Shown: piece after piece, positions 33,355 through 42,165 of the stretch | How the letters are laid out: each line of letters begins with the position of its first letter | Numbering within the stretch: position 1 is the stretch's first letter | Source: JAPUDQ01 sp049644865 | GTDB lineage: Bacteria; Patescibacteriota; Saccharimonadia; Saccharimonadales; Saccharimonadaceae | Direction of reading: 5' to 3' | NCBI GenBank assembly: GCA_049644865.1 | Contig: JBARSV010000018.1 | Span: forward strand, 13,305-77,304 | DNA: 64,000 bases | Program-made: the position numbers and the translations under genes | Notes under the pieces: generated by a model | Database searches by the model: none | Told to the model about the DNA's origin: nothing | The model's input: only the letters and a program-made list of their open reading frames with translations

Positions 33355-34197
33355 CTAGAGTGAACCTAACAGAGATGTCACCATATCACGCAGCGTGACC
33401 AGCCCAACTGTCGACTTGTCATCACCCTGCACAATAACCACACTGCGGCGAGTCTCAAGACAGCGCGTTAGTACTGTCGTGACGCTATCACGTGGGGAGG
33501 CATAGTCAACGCGCGGATCGAGCGCGTCACGTACGGTTGCTTTCGAGGATTTAAGATCAACGATATCGTCGAGATACAACACGCCAACGATATGATCTAT
33601 ATCGCCGTGAATGACGGGAAATTGTCGATAACCACTACGATGCAGGTCATCAAGCACAAGTGGCCCAAGCGCTTCAGTGTCAGCGACGCTGACGATACGC
33701 TCAACCGGCACCATGATATGATGCATCGTCAGATGATGTGCGCTGAGCAAGGCACCAAATTGCACCTGCTCACGTGGCGATAACACGCCCGAACGGTTGG
33801 CAATTTCAATTAGCTCTGCCTGCGTCATATTATGTCTGCCGTCTTCAACTTGTGAAGGTGCCCAGAGTGCAGCCCACTGCCACGTCTTCGTCATGTCAAC
33901 CAGCCGCAGTTCGTACTGGCGATACAATCGCTGCATCGCACGTTGCACCCACGATACGCCGCCAAGTGCAAGGGCGAATACACACGCGAAAATTGTCAAC
34001 GCCGCACCATACATTACGCCATATACCGCAACTATCATCGTGGTGATGACTGCAATTAAGACAACCGTAATCAGCCGTTGTAAGCCTGCCAATGGTCGAT
34101 GCGTATCGCGCCGATCAACGACAATCATAGAAGCCGCCGCGTATGCACACGTTATAATAATTACTATAATCAACCACCAAAGGGACAGCCCATTCAT
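33355..34197 (-). CDS. CBS-domain membrane protein (CNNM/CorC-like)
   Basis: A 280-aa protein with three or four N-terminal helices (to about residue 85) and a pair of CBS domains (about 160-280) containing MVPVERIVSVAD, HRSGYRQFPVIHG and VGLVTLRDMVTSLLG. This is the HlyC/CorC/CNNM layout but without the C-terminal transporter-associated domain; the family is linked to Mg/Co export. TATACT lies 7 bases before the ATG. Confidence 0.78.
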   Translation of the reverse strand: MNGLSLWWLIIVIIITCAYAAASMIVVDRRDTHRPLAGLQRLITVVLIAVITTMIVAVYGVMYGAALTIFACVFALALGGVSWVQRAMQRLYRQYELRLVDMTKTWQWAALWAPSQVEDGRHNMTQAELIEIANRSGVLSPREQVQFGALLSAHHLTMHHIMVPVERIVSVADTEALGPLVLDDLHRSGYRQFPVIHGDIDHIVGVLYLDDIVDLKSSKATVRDALDPRVDYASPRDSVTTVLTRCLETRRSVVIVQGDDKSTVGLVTLRDMVTSLLGSL

Positions 34198-34259
34198 AGT
34201 TACTAGTATACTCGAGACCGATGAGTAGGCTATAATAGAATCATAACTTCGGAGGTACT

Positions 34260-34970
34260 ATGGATAGGAATCGCTGGATAATTTTTGCTTTACTCTGTAT
34301 CGGACTGACCGTTGGATTAGTTTTGACATCAACCAAAGACAAAGTCGATGTCAGTAACATCGACGGAACAAAGATCGATACAACGTCGGTTATAGCCGAT
34401 CACGTCACCGGCAAGGCTGACGCTAAGGTTGTGGTTATCGAATATGCTGATTTCCAGTGCCCTGGTTGCTACGCCGCTTACCCGCAGTATAAGGCCGTGA
34501 GTGAGCAGTATAAAGGCTCAGTGGCTTTCGTGTTTCGTAATTTCCCTCTCAGTTCTGCCCACCCGAACGCACTTGCAGCAGCTTCTGCTGCCGAAGCTGC
34601 TGGCTTGCAAGGGAAATATTGGGAGATGCATGATCTTGTCTTCCAAAACCAACCTGACTGGAAAAGCGCTCTTGCCGATCAACGTGACGCAAAGTTTGAG
34701 GCTCTCGCATCGCAGCTCGGCCTCAATATCGATCAGTTTCGTACTGATATTGCAGGAAGCAAGGTTAGCATAAAGATAAATACCGACCGTGCTCTCGGCC
34801 TCAAAATGAACGTTGATTCGACACCGACATTATTTATCAATGGCTCAAAGGCGTCAGACGAAATTGTACGCGATCTTATGAGCGGAACTGGTGACAAACT
34901 ACGTGACCGACTCGATTCGCTCCTCAAAGAAGCTGGCGACACGCCACCCTCACGCACTACTGTGCAATAA
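34260..34970 (+). CDS. DsbA-family thiol-disulfide oxidoreductase
   Basis: A 236-aa membrane-anchored extracytoplasmic protein: one helix at 5-22, then a thioredoxin fold with the active site CPGC (C67-C70) in EYADFQCPGCYAAY and the cis-proline region VDSTPTLFINGS. It belongs to the DsbA/BdbD-like group with KADAKVVVIEYADF. It probably forms disulfides in exported proteins such as the cysteine-bearing surface proteins in this window. Promoter TATAAT and a good ribosome site (GGAGG) precede it. Confidence 0.9.
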   Translation: MDRNRWIIFALLCIGLTVGLVLTSTKDKVDVSNIDGTKIDTTSVIADHVTGKADAKVVVIEYADFQCPGCYAAYPQYKAVSEQYKGSVAFVFRNFPLSSAHPNALAAASAAEAAGLQGKYWEMHDLVFQNQPDWKSALADQRDAKFEALASQLGLNIDQFRTDIAGSKVSIKINTDRALGLKMNVDSTPTLFINGSKASDEIVRDLMSGTGDKLRDRLDSLLKEAGDTPPSRTTVQ

Positions 34971-35052
34971 ATTCTTGCCAAGCAGCACGAATAATTTCGA
35001 CTTCTACCCGCACAGCACGTGATGGTCGTTTCACCACCTCAATTGTTTTCAT
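34957..35052 (-). CDS. 31-aa basic microprotein, tentative
   Basis: ORF MKTIEVVKRPSRAVRVEVE...IAQ preceded by AAAAAAGGAAAC, a good ribosome site. It converges with and overlaps the dsbA-like 3' end by 14 bases. Amphipathic and basic. Too short to be sure. Confidence 0.35.
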   Translation of the reverse strand: MKTIEVVKRPSRAVRVEVEIIRAAWQEFIAQ

Positions 35053-35139
35053 ATAGTTTCCTTTTTTTGTTTTACACCTATGCTCACACGCATAAAGCAT
35101 TACCATCATCATACGGCGCAGCCATGAGCTTGTCAACAA

Positions 35140-36069
35140 CTAAAATATCTTACGTGCACGCGCAAGTATAATGACAATCGCCGTCGTCGCGAGCGTCAAG
35201 CCAATCACAAATACATACGCCCACATCTCTTCCTGAAAGGGTAAACCAATATTCATACCGTACATTCCGAAAAAAGCGTTTGGTATCGCAATAAGCAATG
35301 TTGCAACCGTGAGTATCTTCATCGTACGGTTAAGGTTATTACTTGCAATAGTTGCATAGACGTTACGAATCGTTGTAATTGTCTTGATGCTACCATGACA
35401 TTCTTCGATGAGTTGCTCGGTATTGAGTAAGAGATCTTTTATTGCACCTCTCGTATTTTCATTGAGTGGAATATGACGACCTAACAAAAGACGACTTAAT
35501 ATAGCTGTTGTCGGCTGCAAGGCGGCAAGAAATATATTGAGGCCATCCTCGACCACCACAAAATCGATAAAGTCTTGATTGTCCATGTCATGGGTTGCAA
35601 ACCGTGAACGAAACATCTTGATACGCTTTGTACTGTTATTTATGTGAGACTCATAATGATCGGCAACTTGATCAAGTATCATGAGCATAAGTTCAACTGG
35701 TTGCACGGTCGAAAATTCTATTTTGCCAGTAGTAAAGTTTTGCAAGCGTGAAAAAGTGCTATGCGATATCGTCATCAACAAGTCTGCCCGGACAACACAA
35801 AGTAACGGTGCAGTAACAAGCTCCATTGACTCATTTTCGTATGCGTATCGCACAAATAAGTACGTCGTGTCACCTTCGTACTCCAGGCGTGGTATCTCAT
35901 CTTCGTCGAGCACATCATTCATATGGCGAAGATTGAGTTTGAATCGATTGGACAGCATGGTTATCTCTTCCTCGGTCGGTGATTCGACGCTCACCCATGA
36001 ACCAGGCCTGTACTCATGCGAGATGACAAGCTTAGCTGTACGCGACGATTTATAGTAGTATGTAACCAT
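35140..36069 (-). CDS. corA: CorA-family metal transporter
   Basis: A 309-aa member of the CorA Mg/Co channel family. The long N-terminal cytoplasmic domain ends in a coiled helix, followed by two membrane helices; the selectivity motif is present as MYGMNI after FFG, and the C-terminus is the expected basic ARARKIF. The pentameric channel imports divalent cations. TATAAT lies 8 bases before the ATG, in a short region shared with the divergent VIT-like gene. Confidence 0.9.
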   Translation of the reverse strand: MVTYYYKSSRTAKLVISHEYRPGSWVSVESPTEEEITMLSNRFKLNLRHMNDVLDEDEIPRLEYEGDTTYLFVRYAYENESMELVTAPLLCVVRADLLMTISHSTFSRLQNFTTGKIEFSTVQPVELMLMILDQVADHYESHINNSTKRIKMFRSRFATHDMDNQDFIDFVVVEDGLNIFLAALQPTTAILSRLLLGRHIPLNENTRGAIKDLLLNTEQLIEECHGSIKTITTIRNVYATIASNNLNRTMKILTVATLLIAIPNAFFGMYGMNIGLPFQEEMWAYVFVIGLTLATTAIVIILARARKIF

Positions 36070-36095
36070 TAGACATGATTATATAAGAAACGCTT
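36070..36095. promoter_or_regulatory. 26-base divergent promoter region with overlapping -10 boxes
   Basis: The tract GATTATATAAG supplies TATAAT to corA (minus, 36078-36083) and TATAAG to the VIT-like gene (plus, 36082-36087), each 8 bases from its ATG. The two initiation complexes could not bind at once. Confidence 0.6.
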
Positions 36096-36629
36096 ATGAA
36101 AAAACATTACTATCATCTCCGACATCATTCACCAGACCACGGCCCGCTGCTTAGTTTTGTTGATGGTCTTGAGGGTGGCTTCGCAATTTTTGCCGGAATT
36201 GTTGCAGGACTTAGTTTCACACTCCTCGATCGTCAGGCGCTTATTGTTACCGCCCTCATTGGTATCACGGTCAATGCCGTGAACGCTGCAACTATTCGCT
36301 ACAGCACAGAGCATTATTATGACGAACTCGATGGGCACGAAAAACGCAGTTCATTTCATGCGTATTTTGTACCGTCAATCATCGAATTTGCAATTTACCT
36401 GGTTGTAAGCTGCTTGTCTCTGCTGCCATTACTATTCATAGACCACATCGCAATTGCAGTTGGAGTAATGATCGCGATATGCTTAGTAATCCTTTTCTCG
36501 GCGGGCATATTGCGAGGTAAGATATTGCACACCCATTCACTTCGCGATGGTCTAGAAATTATGTTGGGCGGACTCATTATGATTGCTATTGGCACACTGG
36601 CCGGCTGGATGCTAGCTCACCTTTGGTAA
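36096..36629 (+). CDS. VIT1/CCC1-like membrane protein
   Basis: A 177-aa protein with four or five helices. FVDGLEGGFAIFAGIVAGL at the start and TVNAVNAATIRYSTEHYYDE in the middle match the first helices of VIT/CCC1 iron/manganese transporters, including an acidic loop. It is shorter than typical members. Metal export is an inference. It is paired with a CPA2 antiporter gene downstream and a CorA gene upstream, an ion-transport cluster. Confidence 0.7.
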   Translation: MKKHYYHLRHHSPDHGPLLSFVDGLEGGFAIFAGIVAGLSFTLLDRQALIVTALIGITVNAVNAATIRYSTEHYYDELDGHEKRSSFHAYFVPSIIEFAIYLVVSCLSLLPLLFIDHIAIAVGVMIAICLVILFSAGILRGKILHTHSLRDGLEIMLGGLIMIAIGTLAGWMLAHLW

Positions 36630-36680
36630 TAACGCTCTTTTGTGCAATACTATTTGTTGTTAGACATAAACGAAACAAAC

Positions 36681-38366
36681 ATGGAAGCATCAATCTATAC
36701 ACAACTCAGTCTTGTCATTGTCATCGGCGCTGCCATATCGCTTGTCATGCGCATGCTTCGTCAACCGCTCATCATGGGTTATATACTGACTGGCATCGTT
36801 GTAGGGCCAAGCATGCTCAATGTCATCAAAGACGTATCGGCGTTTGAATCATTCAGCCAGATCGGCATTACCTTGCTACTTTTTATCATCGGACTCGGGC
36901 TCAACGCGAGTGTTATTCGGGGCCTAGGTAAAGTCTCAATCCTCAGTGCGTCGTCAACGCTCATTGGGGTCGGCGGACTCGGTTTGGCGGCGAGTTTGTT
37001 ACTCGGCTTCGATATAGCATCATCTGCTATCATCGCAATATCATTGTTCTTCAGTAGTACGATCATTATTTTAAAAGTTCTCTCGGATCAGCGCGAGACG
37101 TCACGACTTCATGGCCAGATTGCGACAGGCATCATATTGGTTGAGGATATTGTCGCGACAATTGCTCTCTTAATTGTCGCGGCACTGGGTCACGAAGGTG
37201 GTATCAACACGGTCGATATCGGAATACTACTTCTCAAGGGTCTTGGGCTAGGGCTAGGACTCATTATCGTCGGTACAAAGATTATGCCTCACTTAGGCAA
37301 GTTTTTTGCCGATTCGCAGGAATCACTTTTTCTCTTTACGGTCGCCTGGGGCATCGGCATATCGGGCTTGTTTGGGTTGGCTGGCTATTCTCATGAGGTC
37401 GGGGCGCTATTTGCTGGAGTATCGCTCGCTTCGCTACCCTACTCCGTCGAAATGGCTTCTCGACTCAAGCCGCTCCGAGACTTCTTCATCGTCTTGTTCT
37501 TTGTCGTGCTAGGTGAAAAGATCCACCTTGATGCTATATCGGCAAGCATTGTACCCGCACTTATACTTTCAGGCATCGTAATGATCGGTAAACCATTATT
37601 TGTAATCATCAGCCTAGGGTTACAGGGCTATACCCGCCTCACCAGTTTCAAGACGGGTATACATCTCAGCCAGATAAGTGAATTTTCGATCATACTCGCA
37701 AGTTTTTCGGCCGTTGTCGGCATGACGAACGATACAGTGACCAACACCATCATGCTTGTTGCGCTCATGACGATAGGTATATCAACCTATCTCATGAAAT
37801 ACGATGATCAATTATTCCGATTTTTTGACAAGTATTTACAAATTTTTGAGAGAGAAAATATACGAGAGAAATCGTTACGTCGTATTAGCAACCCCATCAT
37901 TTTGTTTGGCTACCATCGCGGTGGCCATGAGTTTTTGCAGACATTTCGCGACATGCATCAACGCTATCTAGTCGTCGACTATGATCCGTTAGTTATCGAG
38001 CACCTCGAAAATCAAGGCATCCGTCATGCCTACGGAGACGCGACGGACGAAGAGTTTTTGGAAGAGATTCGTGCAACCGATGCAAAACTTGTCGTCAGTA
38101 CTATCACCGATATCCATATAAACCGTTCATTGCTTGCATTTGTCCATAGACGTGGTCGCGAAACAACATTTATCTGTCATGCAAACAATTATGACGAAGC
38201 AGCTGAACTCTATCGCTACGGCGCTAGCTACGTCATACTGCCCCACTTTATCGGCAGCGAACGTGTCAGCGGATTTATAAAGAAAAACGGCTTTGATCCA
38301 AAAGTATTTATCAACTACCGCGAAAAACACATCATTACTATCGGCAAAAAAGCACTCAACGCGTAA
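36681..38366 (+). CDS. CPA2-family cation:proton antiporter with TrkA-N domain
   Basis: A 561-aa KefB/RosB-type antiporter. About twelve helices (1-385) with GYILTGIVVGPSML and FSSTIIILKVLSD, then a cytoplasmic TrkA-N nucleotide-binding domain (about 405-520) with ILFGYHRGGHEFLQ, VVDYDPLVIEHLE and YGDATDEEFLEE. K+/H+ or Na+/H+ exchange gated by nucleotide is expected. The ATG at 36681 is the best start; the ORF is open for 13 codons before it. Its 3' end overlaps the convergent DUF6580 gene by 11 bases. Confidence 0.88.
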   Translation: MEASIYTQLSLVIVIGAAISLVMRMLRQPLIMGYILTGIVVGPSMLNVIKDVSAFESFSQIGITLLLFIIGLGLNASVIRGLGKVSILSASSTLIGVGGLGLAASLLLGFDIASSAIIAISLFFSSTIIILKVLSDQRETSRLHGQIATGIILVEDIVATIALLIVAALGHEGGINTVDIGILLLKGLGLGLGLIIVGTKIMPHLGKFFADSQESLFLFTVAWGIGISGLFGLAGYSHEVGALFAGVSLASLPYSVEMASRLKPLRDFFIVLFFVVLGEKIHLDAISASIVPALILSGIVMIGKPLFVIISLGLQGYTRLTSFKTGIHLSQISEFSIILASFSAVVGMTNDTVTNTIMLVALMTIGISTYLMKYDDQLFRFFDKYLQIFERENIREKSLRRISNPIILFGYHRGGHEFLQTFRDMHQRYLVVDYDPLVIEHLENQGIRHAYGDATDEEFLEEIRATDAKLVVSTITDIHINRSLLAFVHRRGRETTFICHANNYDEAAELYRYGASYVILPHFIGSERVSGFIKKNGFDPKVFINYREKHIITIGKKALNA

Positions 38367-38904
38367 GCGATTGCTGACTGATAGTAATGTGTGTTTGGGC
38401 AAGTTTCATAGTATATACGTATAGACCAAAAATCACCCCACTATATAGCAGGTCACCCGCAAGCATATTACGATAAAAAGGCAGAGCATTTATGTAGCAC
38501 TGCATGAGACCTTCAAACGTCATCTGGTACATTCTACCCTCGAGCCAAACGGCGGCATTTGTGACAATGAAGAATAAAGTTGACGATAGTAAGCTCGCCA
38601 CAATAACATTTTTTGGTGATATGGTATTCATCCTCATGCCGATCAATGCAATGATCGCAAAACTTCCCCAGGTCACATAGACTAACGAATGGAGTCCAAT
38701 AATAAGATCACTACTAATGATCGCTAAGAGGGGGGCTATGAGTGCCCAGCGCTTAGGCAATACAGACCCTGCCAGCAATGCAACAGCGGTCAAAGCAGTA
38801 ACATTTGCTGGGTGGGGCACTAATCGACTCCATACGGCTAAGGAGACAAGCGTGAGAACAATGATGACTGATATATAGTCAAGCCTGATCAATTTCTTGT
38901 TCAT
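38356..38904 (-). CDS. DUF6580-family membrane protein, candidate B12 transporter component
   Basis: A 182-aa protein with about five helices. SRLVPHPANVTALTAVALLAGS and LIIGLHSLVYVTWGSFAIIALIG are the signature parts of DUF6580, a family similar in size and topology to S-components of ECF vitamin transporters. It overlaps the DUF4430 gene by ATGA and both are downstream of a cobalamin riboswitch, so cobalamin or cobinamide uptake is the most economical role. No ECF ATPase is in the window. Confidence 0.75.
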   Translation of the reverse strand: MNKKLIRLDYISVIIVLTLVSLAVWSRLVPHPANVTALTAVALLAGSVLPKRWALIAPLLAIISSDLIIGLHSLVYVTWGSFAIIALIGMRMNTISPKNVIVASLLSSTLFFIVTNAAVWLEGRMYQMTFEGLMQCYINALPFYRNMLAGDLLYSGVIFGLYVYTMKLAQTHITISQQSLTR

Positions 38905-39308
38905 TGGATCGCCTCCAGGCGCCACTGAATAGTATCTGTTTGTTTCATTTTGTATGTCCCTGCCCCTTCATTAGCGTATTGGTCGTTGACATAAAACGCC
39001 CAATAGTTTTTTGTATCTTCAGCTTTTAGCCCATTAATCGATACTACCATATCCCCAAAACTAGTCGATTTTGTTTCCGTCGTGGTGAGTGTCTTTAGTT
39101 GTTCTAGTGCAGTTTTGTCGGCGACACCAGCATACGTTATTGTTTTACCATCATTGGTAGTTGTTGCTTTCGACGCAGTGCTCGATGATTGCTGGTCGTT
39201 ACTATAGAGTGGTGACTGGCTTGTTTTGGTGCTATTACTCCACCAAACTGCTCCACTAGCTATAGCTGCAACCAGAACTGCAGCAGCAATGATAGATTTT
39301 TTACTCAT
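38901..39308 (-). CDS. exported DUF4430 (transcobalamin-like) protein
   Basis: A 135-aa protein with an N-terminal membrane anchor (residues 5-23), a Ser/Thr-rich linker and a C-terminal domain with YWAFYVNDQYANEGAGTYKM and TDTIQWRLE. This is DUF4430, related to the cobalamin-binding C-terminal domain of transcobalamin/intrinsic factor. It is the first gene after the riboswitch terminator and has an AAAGGTG ribosome site. A surface B12-capturing protein handing ligand to the DUF6580 partner is inferred. Confidence 0.82.
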   Translation of the reverse strand: MSKKSIIAAAVLVAAIASGAVWWSNSTKTSQSPLYSNDQQSSSTASKATTTNDGKTITYAGVADKTALEQLKTLTTTETKSTSFGDMVVSINGLKAEDTKNYWAFYVNDQYANEGAGTYKMKQTDTIQWRLEAIQ

Positions 39309-39340
39309 ACGAACACCTTTCTTTCTCGATAGTTTAGAAA

Positions 39341-39521
39341 CAAAAAACGCTGTCCAGGGACAGCGAAATATCTTGCTTGTCTCATCCTGCTCGGGAATCC
39401 AGCTATTCCGGTCAGCGTATCGGACTTGTCATATGGCGACTGTCGTCATATGCATCACCGTTGCGGCACAGTGTAGGAGTCGCACCTACTTCCGTCTCAC
39501 CAGGCTGGGTTAATTGTTAAT
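39341..39521 (-). promoter_or_regulatory. cobalamin riboswitch
   Basis: On the minus strand, GGAAGTAGGTGCGACTCC, then ACACTGTGCCGCAACGGTGA and later AAGTCCGATACGCTGACCGG and GAGCAGGATGAG follow the conserved order of cobalamin riboswitches (G-G-T-G ... C-C-G-C-A-A-C-x-G-T ... G-A-x-A-C-x-x-G-C-C-G-G). A promoter TATACT is at 39528-39533. The expression platform is an intrinsic terminator 33 bases before the DUF4430 start, so bound cobalamin should shut off transcription. Confidence 0.88.
39342..39365 (-). terminator. riboswitch expression-platform terminator
   Basis: CGCTGTCC/GGACAGCG stem (39348-39365) followed by TTTTTT on the minus strand, placed between the riboswitch aptamer and the DUF4430 start. 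Confidence 0.85.
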
Positions 39522-39584
39522 ATCTGTAGTATAGCCGATGCGTCTAGTGCCGCATAGAGTAAAAAATACACTACCAGTAGCGGT

Positions 39585-41270
39585 TTAAGCCAGCCCTGGG
39601 GTGTCATCGTGGCCACCACGGAGTGGCTTCTCAACGATACCCAGCGCCACGATAGTCGCAGCTAGCATAAGCGTTGACGATGTATAAAAAACTGTACGCA
39701 GACTGTCACTAAAGGCATTCACTACCTTATCGCTAAAGGCGGATTGCTCAGCCGCGAACGATGCTTTGGCTGTTTCTCGGACTTGAGGAGGTAGAGTAGC
39801 GGTTGCTTTGTCGAAACCAGTATTTATCATGTCTTTAAAGCCATGCGTATTGAGATTGAGTGCGGTATCGGCATCGATGGTACCCAGCATCTGTGCCGCA
39901 GCCGGTTGTTTCGTGAGCGTCTGTATGTAGCTATCGCGGCTGAGATCACCCAACTGCGTCGTCACGCCACTGACAAGCATCGTGCCAAGTATTGCCGTCC
40001 CGACAGTTGACCCGAGACCGCGAAACAACTGCACCGACGCAGTCGCAGCACCGAGATCTTTCTGAGTAAATTCGTTTTGTACAGCAAGGTTCAGTATCGG
40101 CATGCCAGCACCGAGTCCAACACCTGTAAAGAACATGATGATGGCTTCGAGCCAGTACGGGCTATCGGGCGTCAAAAACGACAGAGCAAATATCGCGGCT
40201 GTCGCCACGCTAAATCCAGCAATGATCGGCAATTTGTATCGACCAGTTCTTGAAACCAACTGACCAACCGCTGCAGCCGTTCCGCTCAGACCGATGATCA
40301 TCGGCAACAACATGAGCCCAGACTCAGTAGCGTTGGCACCAAAGACTTGTTGATTAAATTGGGTTAGATATAAGATGGCGCCGAGAAAGGCCGCCCCAAA
40401 TAGGAGTGATACCACCATCAACGTGCTAAATGTGCGGTTACGGAAAAACCCAAGTGGAATGATTGGTTCACTAGCCCGTCGCTCCACCCAAATAAACAAC
40501 CCTACTGCCAGTAGAACGATGACATAGAGCGCTGTTTTAATCGTCATATTACTGATACCACCATCAATGAGCGACGCAAAGATCTTATCGGTGTTATCGA
40601 CTGCGAGTATCAGTGCCGAGAGTGCGGCCGCCAAAAATCCTGCCCCGAGATAGTCAATTGCCGGTTTATGGTCATGGCGAATCACCGGCATGAAGCGAGC
40701 AATAATCGCAAAGCTAACAATAGCAATCGGCACATTGATCCAGAACGTCCATCGCCAATTAGTCGTGAGACCGAGGATGCTATGTGGATCTGTCAAAAAG
40801 CCACCAAGTAGTGGCCCAATAACTGAACTGAGGCCGAAAACTGCACCAATCAGACCTTGCCACTTACCTCGTTCACGTGGGCTAAATAAGTCACCGACAA
40901 TGGTAAATGCGTTGGCCATAATAATACCGCCGCCGATACCCTGAAAGGCTCGAGAAAAAATCAATTGTTCGATACTCATGGCACCACCGCTCAAGAAAGA
41001 ACCGAGGGCAAAGACCGTCACACCTGTCAATAAGACTTTGCGTCGGCCGAAGATGTCGGACATCTTACCGGCAATCGGCACTGTCACCGTCGTGGTGAGC
41101 AAGTAGGCAGTTACTACCCAGCTGAGACTACTAAAACTGTTAAATTCCTCAACAATTTTTCCAAGTGCCGTTGCAATGATTGTCTGGTCAAGTGCAACCA
41201 AAAACAACGCGCTCATGACAGCAGCCATAACGATAACTTTTTGACGATGCGTGATATGATGCAGTGACAT
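39585..41270 (-). CDS. DHA2-family (EmrB/QacA) drug:H+ antiporter
   Basis: A 561-aa MFS exporter with 14 predicted helices. ALDQTIIATALGKI near residue 25, GKMSDIFGRRKVLLTG (motif A) and GIGGGIIMANAFTIVGD identify the EmrB/QacA branch. The ORF is open 67 codons upstream, but that part overlaps the AbrB-like gene; the ATG at 41270 begins MSLHHITHRQKV. It follows the AbrB-like gene after one base and is probably under its control. Confidence 0.9.
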   Translation of the reverse strand: MSLHHITHRQKVIVMAAVMSALFLVALDQTIIATALGKIVEEFNSFSSLSWVVTAYLLTTTVTVPIAGKMSDIFGRRKVLLTGVTVFALGSFLSGGAMSIEQLIFSRAFQGIGGGIIMANAFTIVGDLFSPRERGKWQGLIGAVFGLSSVIGPLLGGFLTDPHSILGLTTNWRWTFWINVPIAIVSFAIIARFMPVIRHDHKPAIDYLGAGFLAAALSALILAVDNTDKIFASLIDGGISNMTIKTALYVIVLLAVGLFIWVERRASEPIIPLGFFRNRTFSTLMVVSLLFGAAFLGAILYLTQFNQQVFGANATESGLMLLPMIIGLSGTAAAVGQLVSRTGRYKLPIIAGFSVATAAIFALSFLTPDSPYWLEAIIMFFTGVGLGAGMPILNLAVQNEFTQKDLGAATASVQLFRGLGSTVGTAILGTMLVSGVTTQLGDLSRDSYIQTLTKQPAAAQMLGTIDADTALNLNTHGFKDMINTGFDKATATLPPQVRETAKASFAAEQSAFSDKVVNAFSDSLRTVFYTSSTLMLAATIVALGIVEKPLRGGHDDTPGLA

Positions 41271-41271
41271 A

Positions 41272-41517
41272 CTACCCTTTGCGATTAAATTTGTTCCTGA
41301 GTGCCTCGACGTGACTGCCCATACGATCGATGATAGATTGCATTGACTCCTTGCTGACAAAGCCAATTGCTTTTGTATCAGGCATATACAGTGCGACAAG
41401 TTTGTCGCCCGACTCAATGCCCATCTGATCACGAACTTCAACCGGTATAACCACCTGACCTTTTGGCCCAACGGTCACCGTACCAGCAAGCTGTATGTTG
41501 TCTTTGTGAAATCCCAT
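41272..41517 (-). CDS. AbrB/SpoVT-type transcription regulator
   Basis: An 81-aa protein with a swapped-hairpin DNA-binding domain: AGTVTVGPKGQVVIPVEVRD and GIESGDKLVALY are the AbrB signature. It directly precedes an efflux pump gene. A perfect 30-bp palindrome lies 11 bases before its start and is the likely operator for self-control and pump control. Confidence 0.85.
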   Translation of the reverse strand: MGFHKDNIQLAGTVTVGPKGQVVIPVEVRDQMGIESGDKLVALYMPDTKAIGFVSKESMQSIIDRMGSHVEALRNKFNRKG

Positions 41518-41528
41518 AGTAATAAGTG

Positions 41529-41558
41529 TAGACTTGTATAACTAGTTATACAAGTCTA
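41529..41558. promoter_or_regulatory. perfect 30-bp palindrome, probable AbrB-like operator
   Basis: Arms TAGACTTGTATAACT and AGTTATACAAGTCTA meet with no spacer. It contains TTATAC/TATAAC candidate -10 sequences and the stop codon of the upstream methyltransferase gene. With so little G/C it is a poor terminator and a good operator. Confidence 0.7.
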
Positions 41559-42163
41559 ACTATCGCTAAACTGCTCTCAACCCGGAGTTGGTACCGTCTA
41601 CCTCGTAACCACTCGTCAGTAGCACGTGCTGCACCGGGCAATGCTTCGTTAGCGTAATCATCGACGACAATAATTGCATGAGAAGTCAGTTTCGGTGCGA
41701 TAAGCTGCAAGCTATCACGGATCGATTGATAATAATCGCCATCAAGAAATGCAAACATTATATCGTCAGGTACATCTTGTGGCTTTAGATCGGCGAACCA
41801 TGCCCGATGAATAATCGGGAGTGACAAGCCAGCTTTTTTAAACTGCATGATAAAATCGCGCTTACTGACAGCTAGCTCACCTCTTCTAAACTGCTCACCA
41901 GCTCCGCTATAGTCTTGATCAGCTTTGTCTGGCAAGCCAACGAACGAATCGTAGACATGAAAACTTCCGGGAAAATTATAGGCATTACATAATCGACGGA
42001 TAAATAGCGATGTGGTACCGATATAGCAACCAAATTCGACAATCGAACCAACGGTACCTAGTAGAAGCTGTTTCTCTAGCAACCCTAATAAGACGTGCAA
42101 TTCACGGACATCTACTTGGTCAGAAATAATCGGGAATTTATGAAGTAATGTATCAGTGATCAT
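41546..42163 (-). CDS. TylF/MycF-type O-methyltransferase
   Basis: A 205-aa SAM-dependent methyltransferase. VEFGCYIGTTSLFIRRL (SAM loop), FHVYDSFVGLPDK, and FAFLDGDYYQSIRDSL followed by IIVVDDYANEALPGA (metal-binding acids) match the macrocin O-methyltransferase family, which acts on sugars. The target here may be a surface glycan. It starts 2 bases after the PBP stop codon; its own stop lies in the AbrB palindrome. Confidence 0.8.
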   Translation of the reverse strand: MITDTLLHKFPIISDQVDVRELHVLLGLLEKQLLLGTVGSIVEFGCYIGTTSLFIRRLCNAYNFPGSFHVYDSFVGLPDKADQDYSGAGEQFRRGELAVSKRDFIMQFKKAGLSLPIIHRAWFADLKPQDVPDDIMFAFLDGDYYQSIRDSLQLIAPKLTSHAIIVVDDYANEALPGAARATDEWLRGRRYQLRVESSLAIVRLV

Positions 42164-42165
42164 AA

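Noticed and set aside
39585..41471. Longer N-terminus for the DHA2 exporter
   Set aside because: The extra 67 codons overlap the AbrB-like gene and have no helix or start signal; 41270 is preferred.
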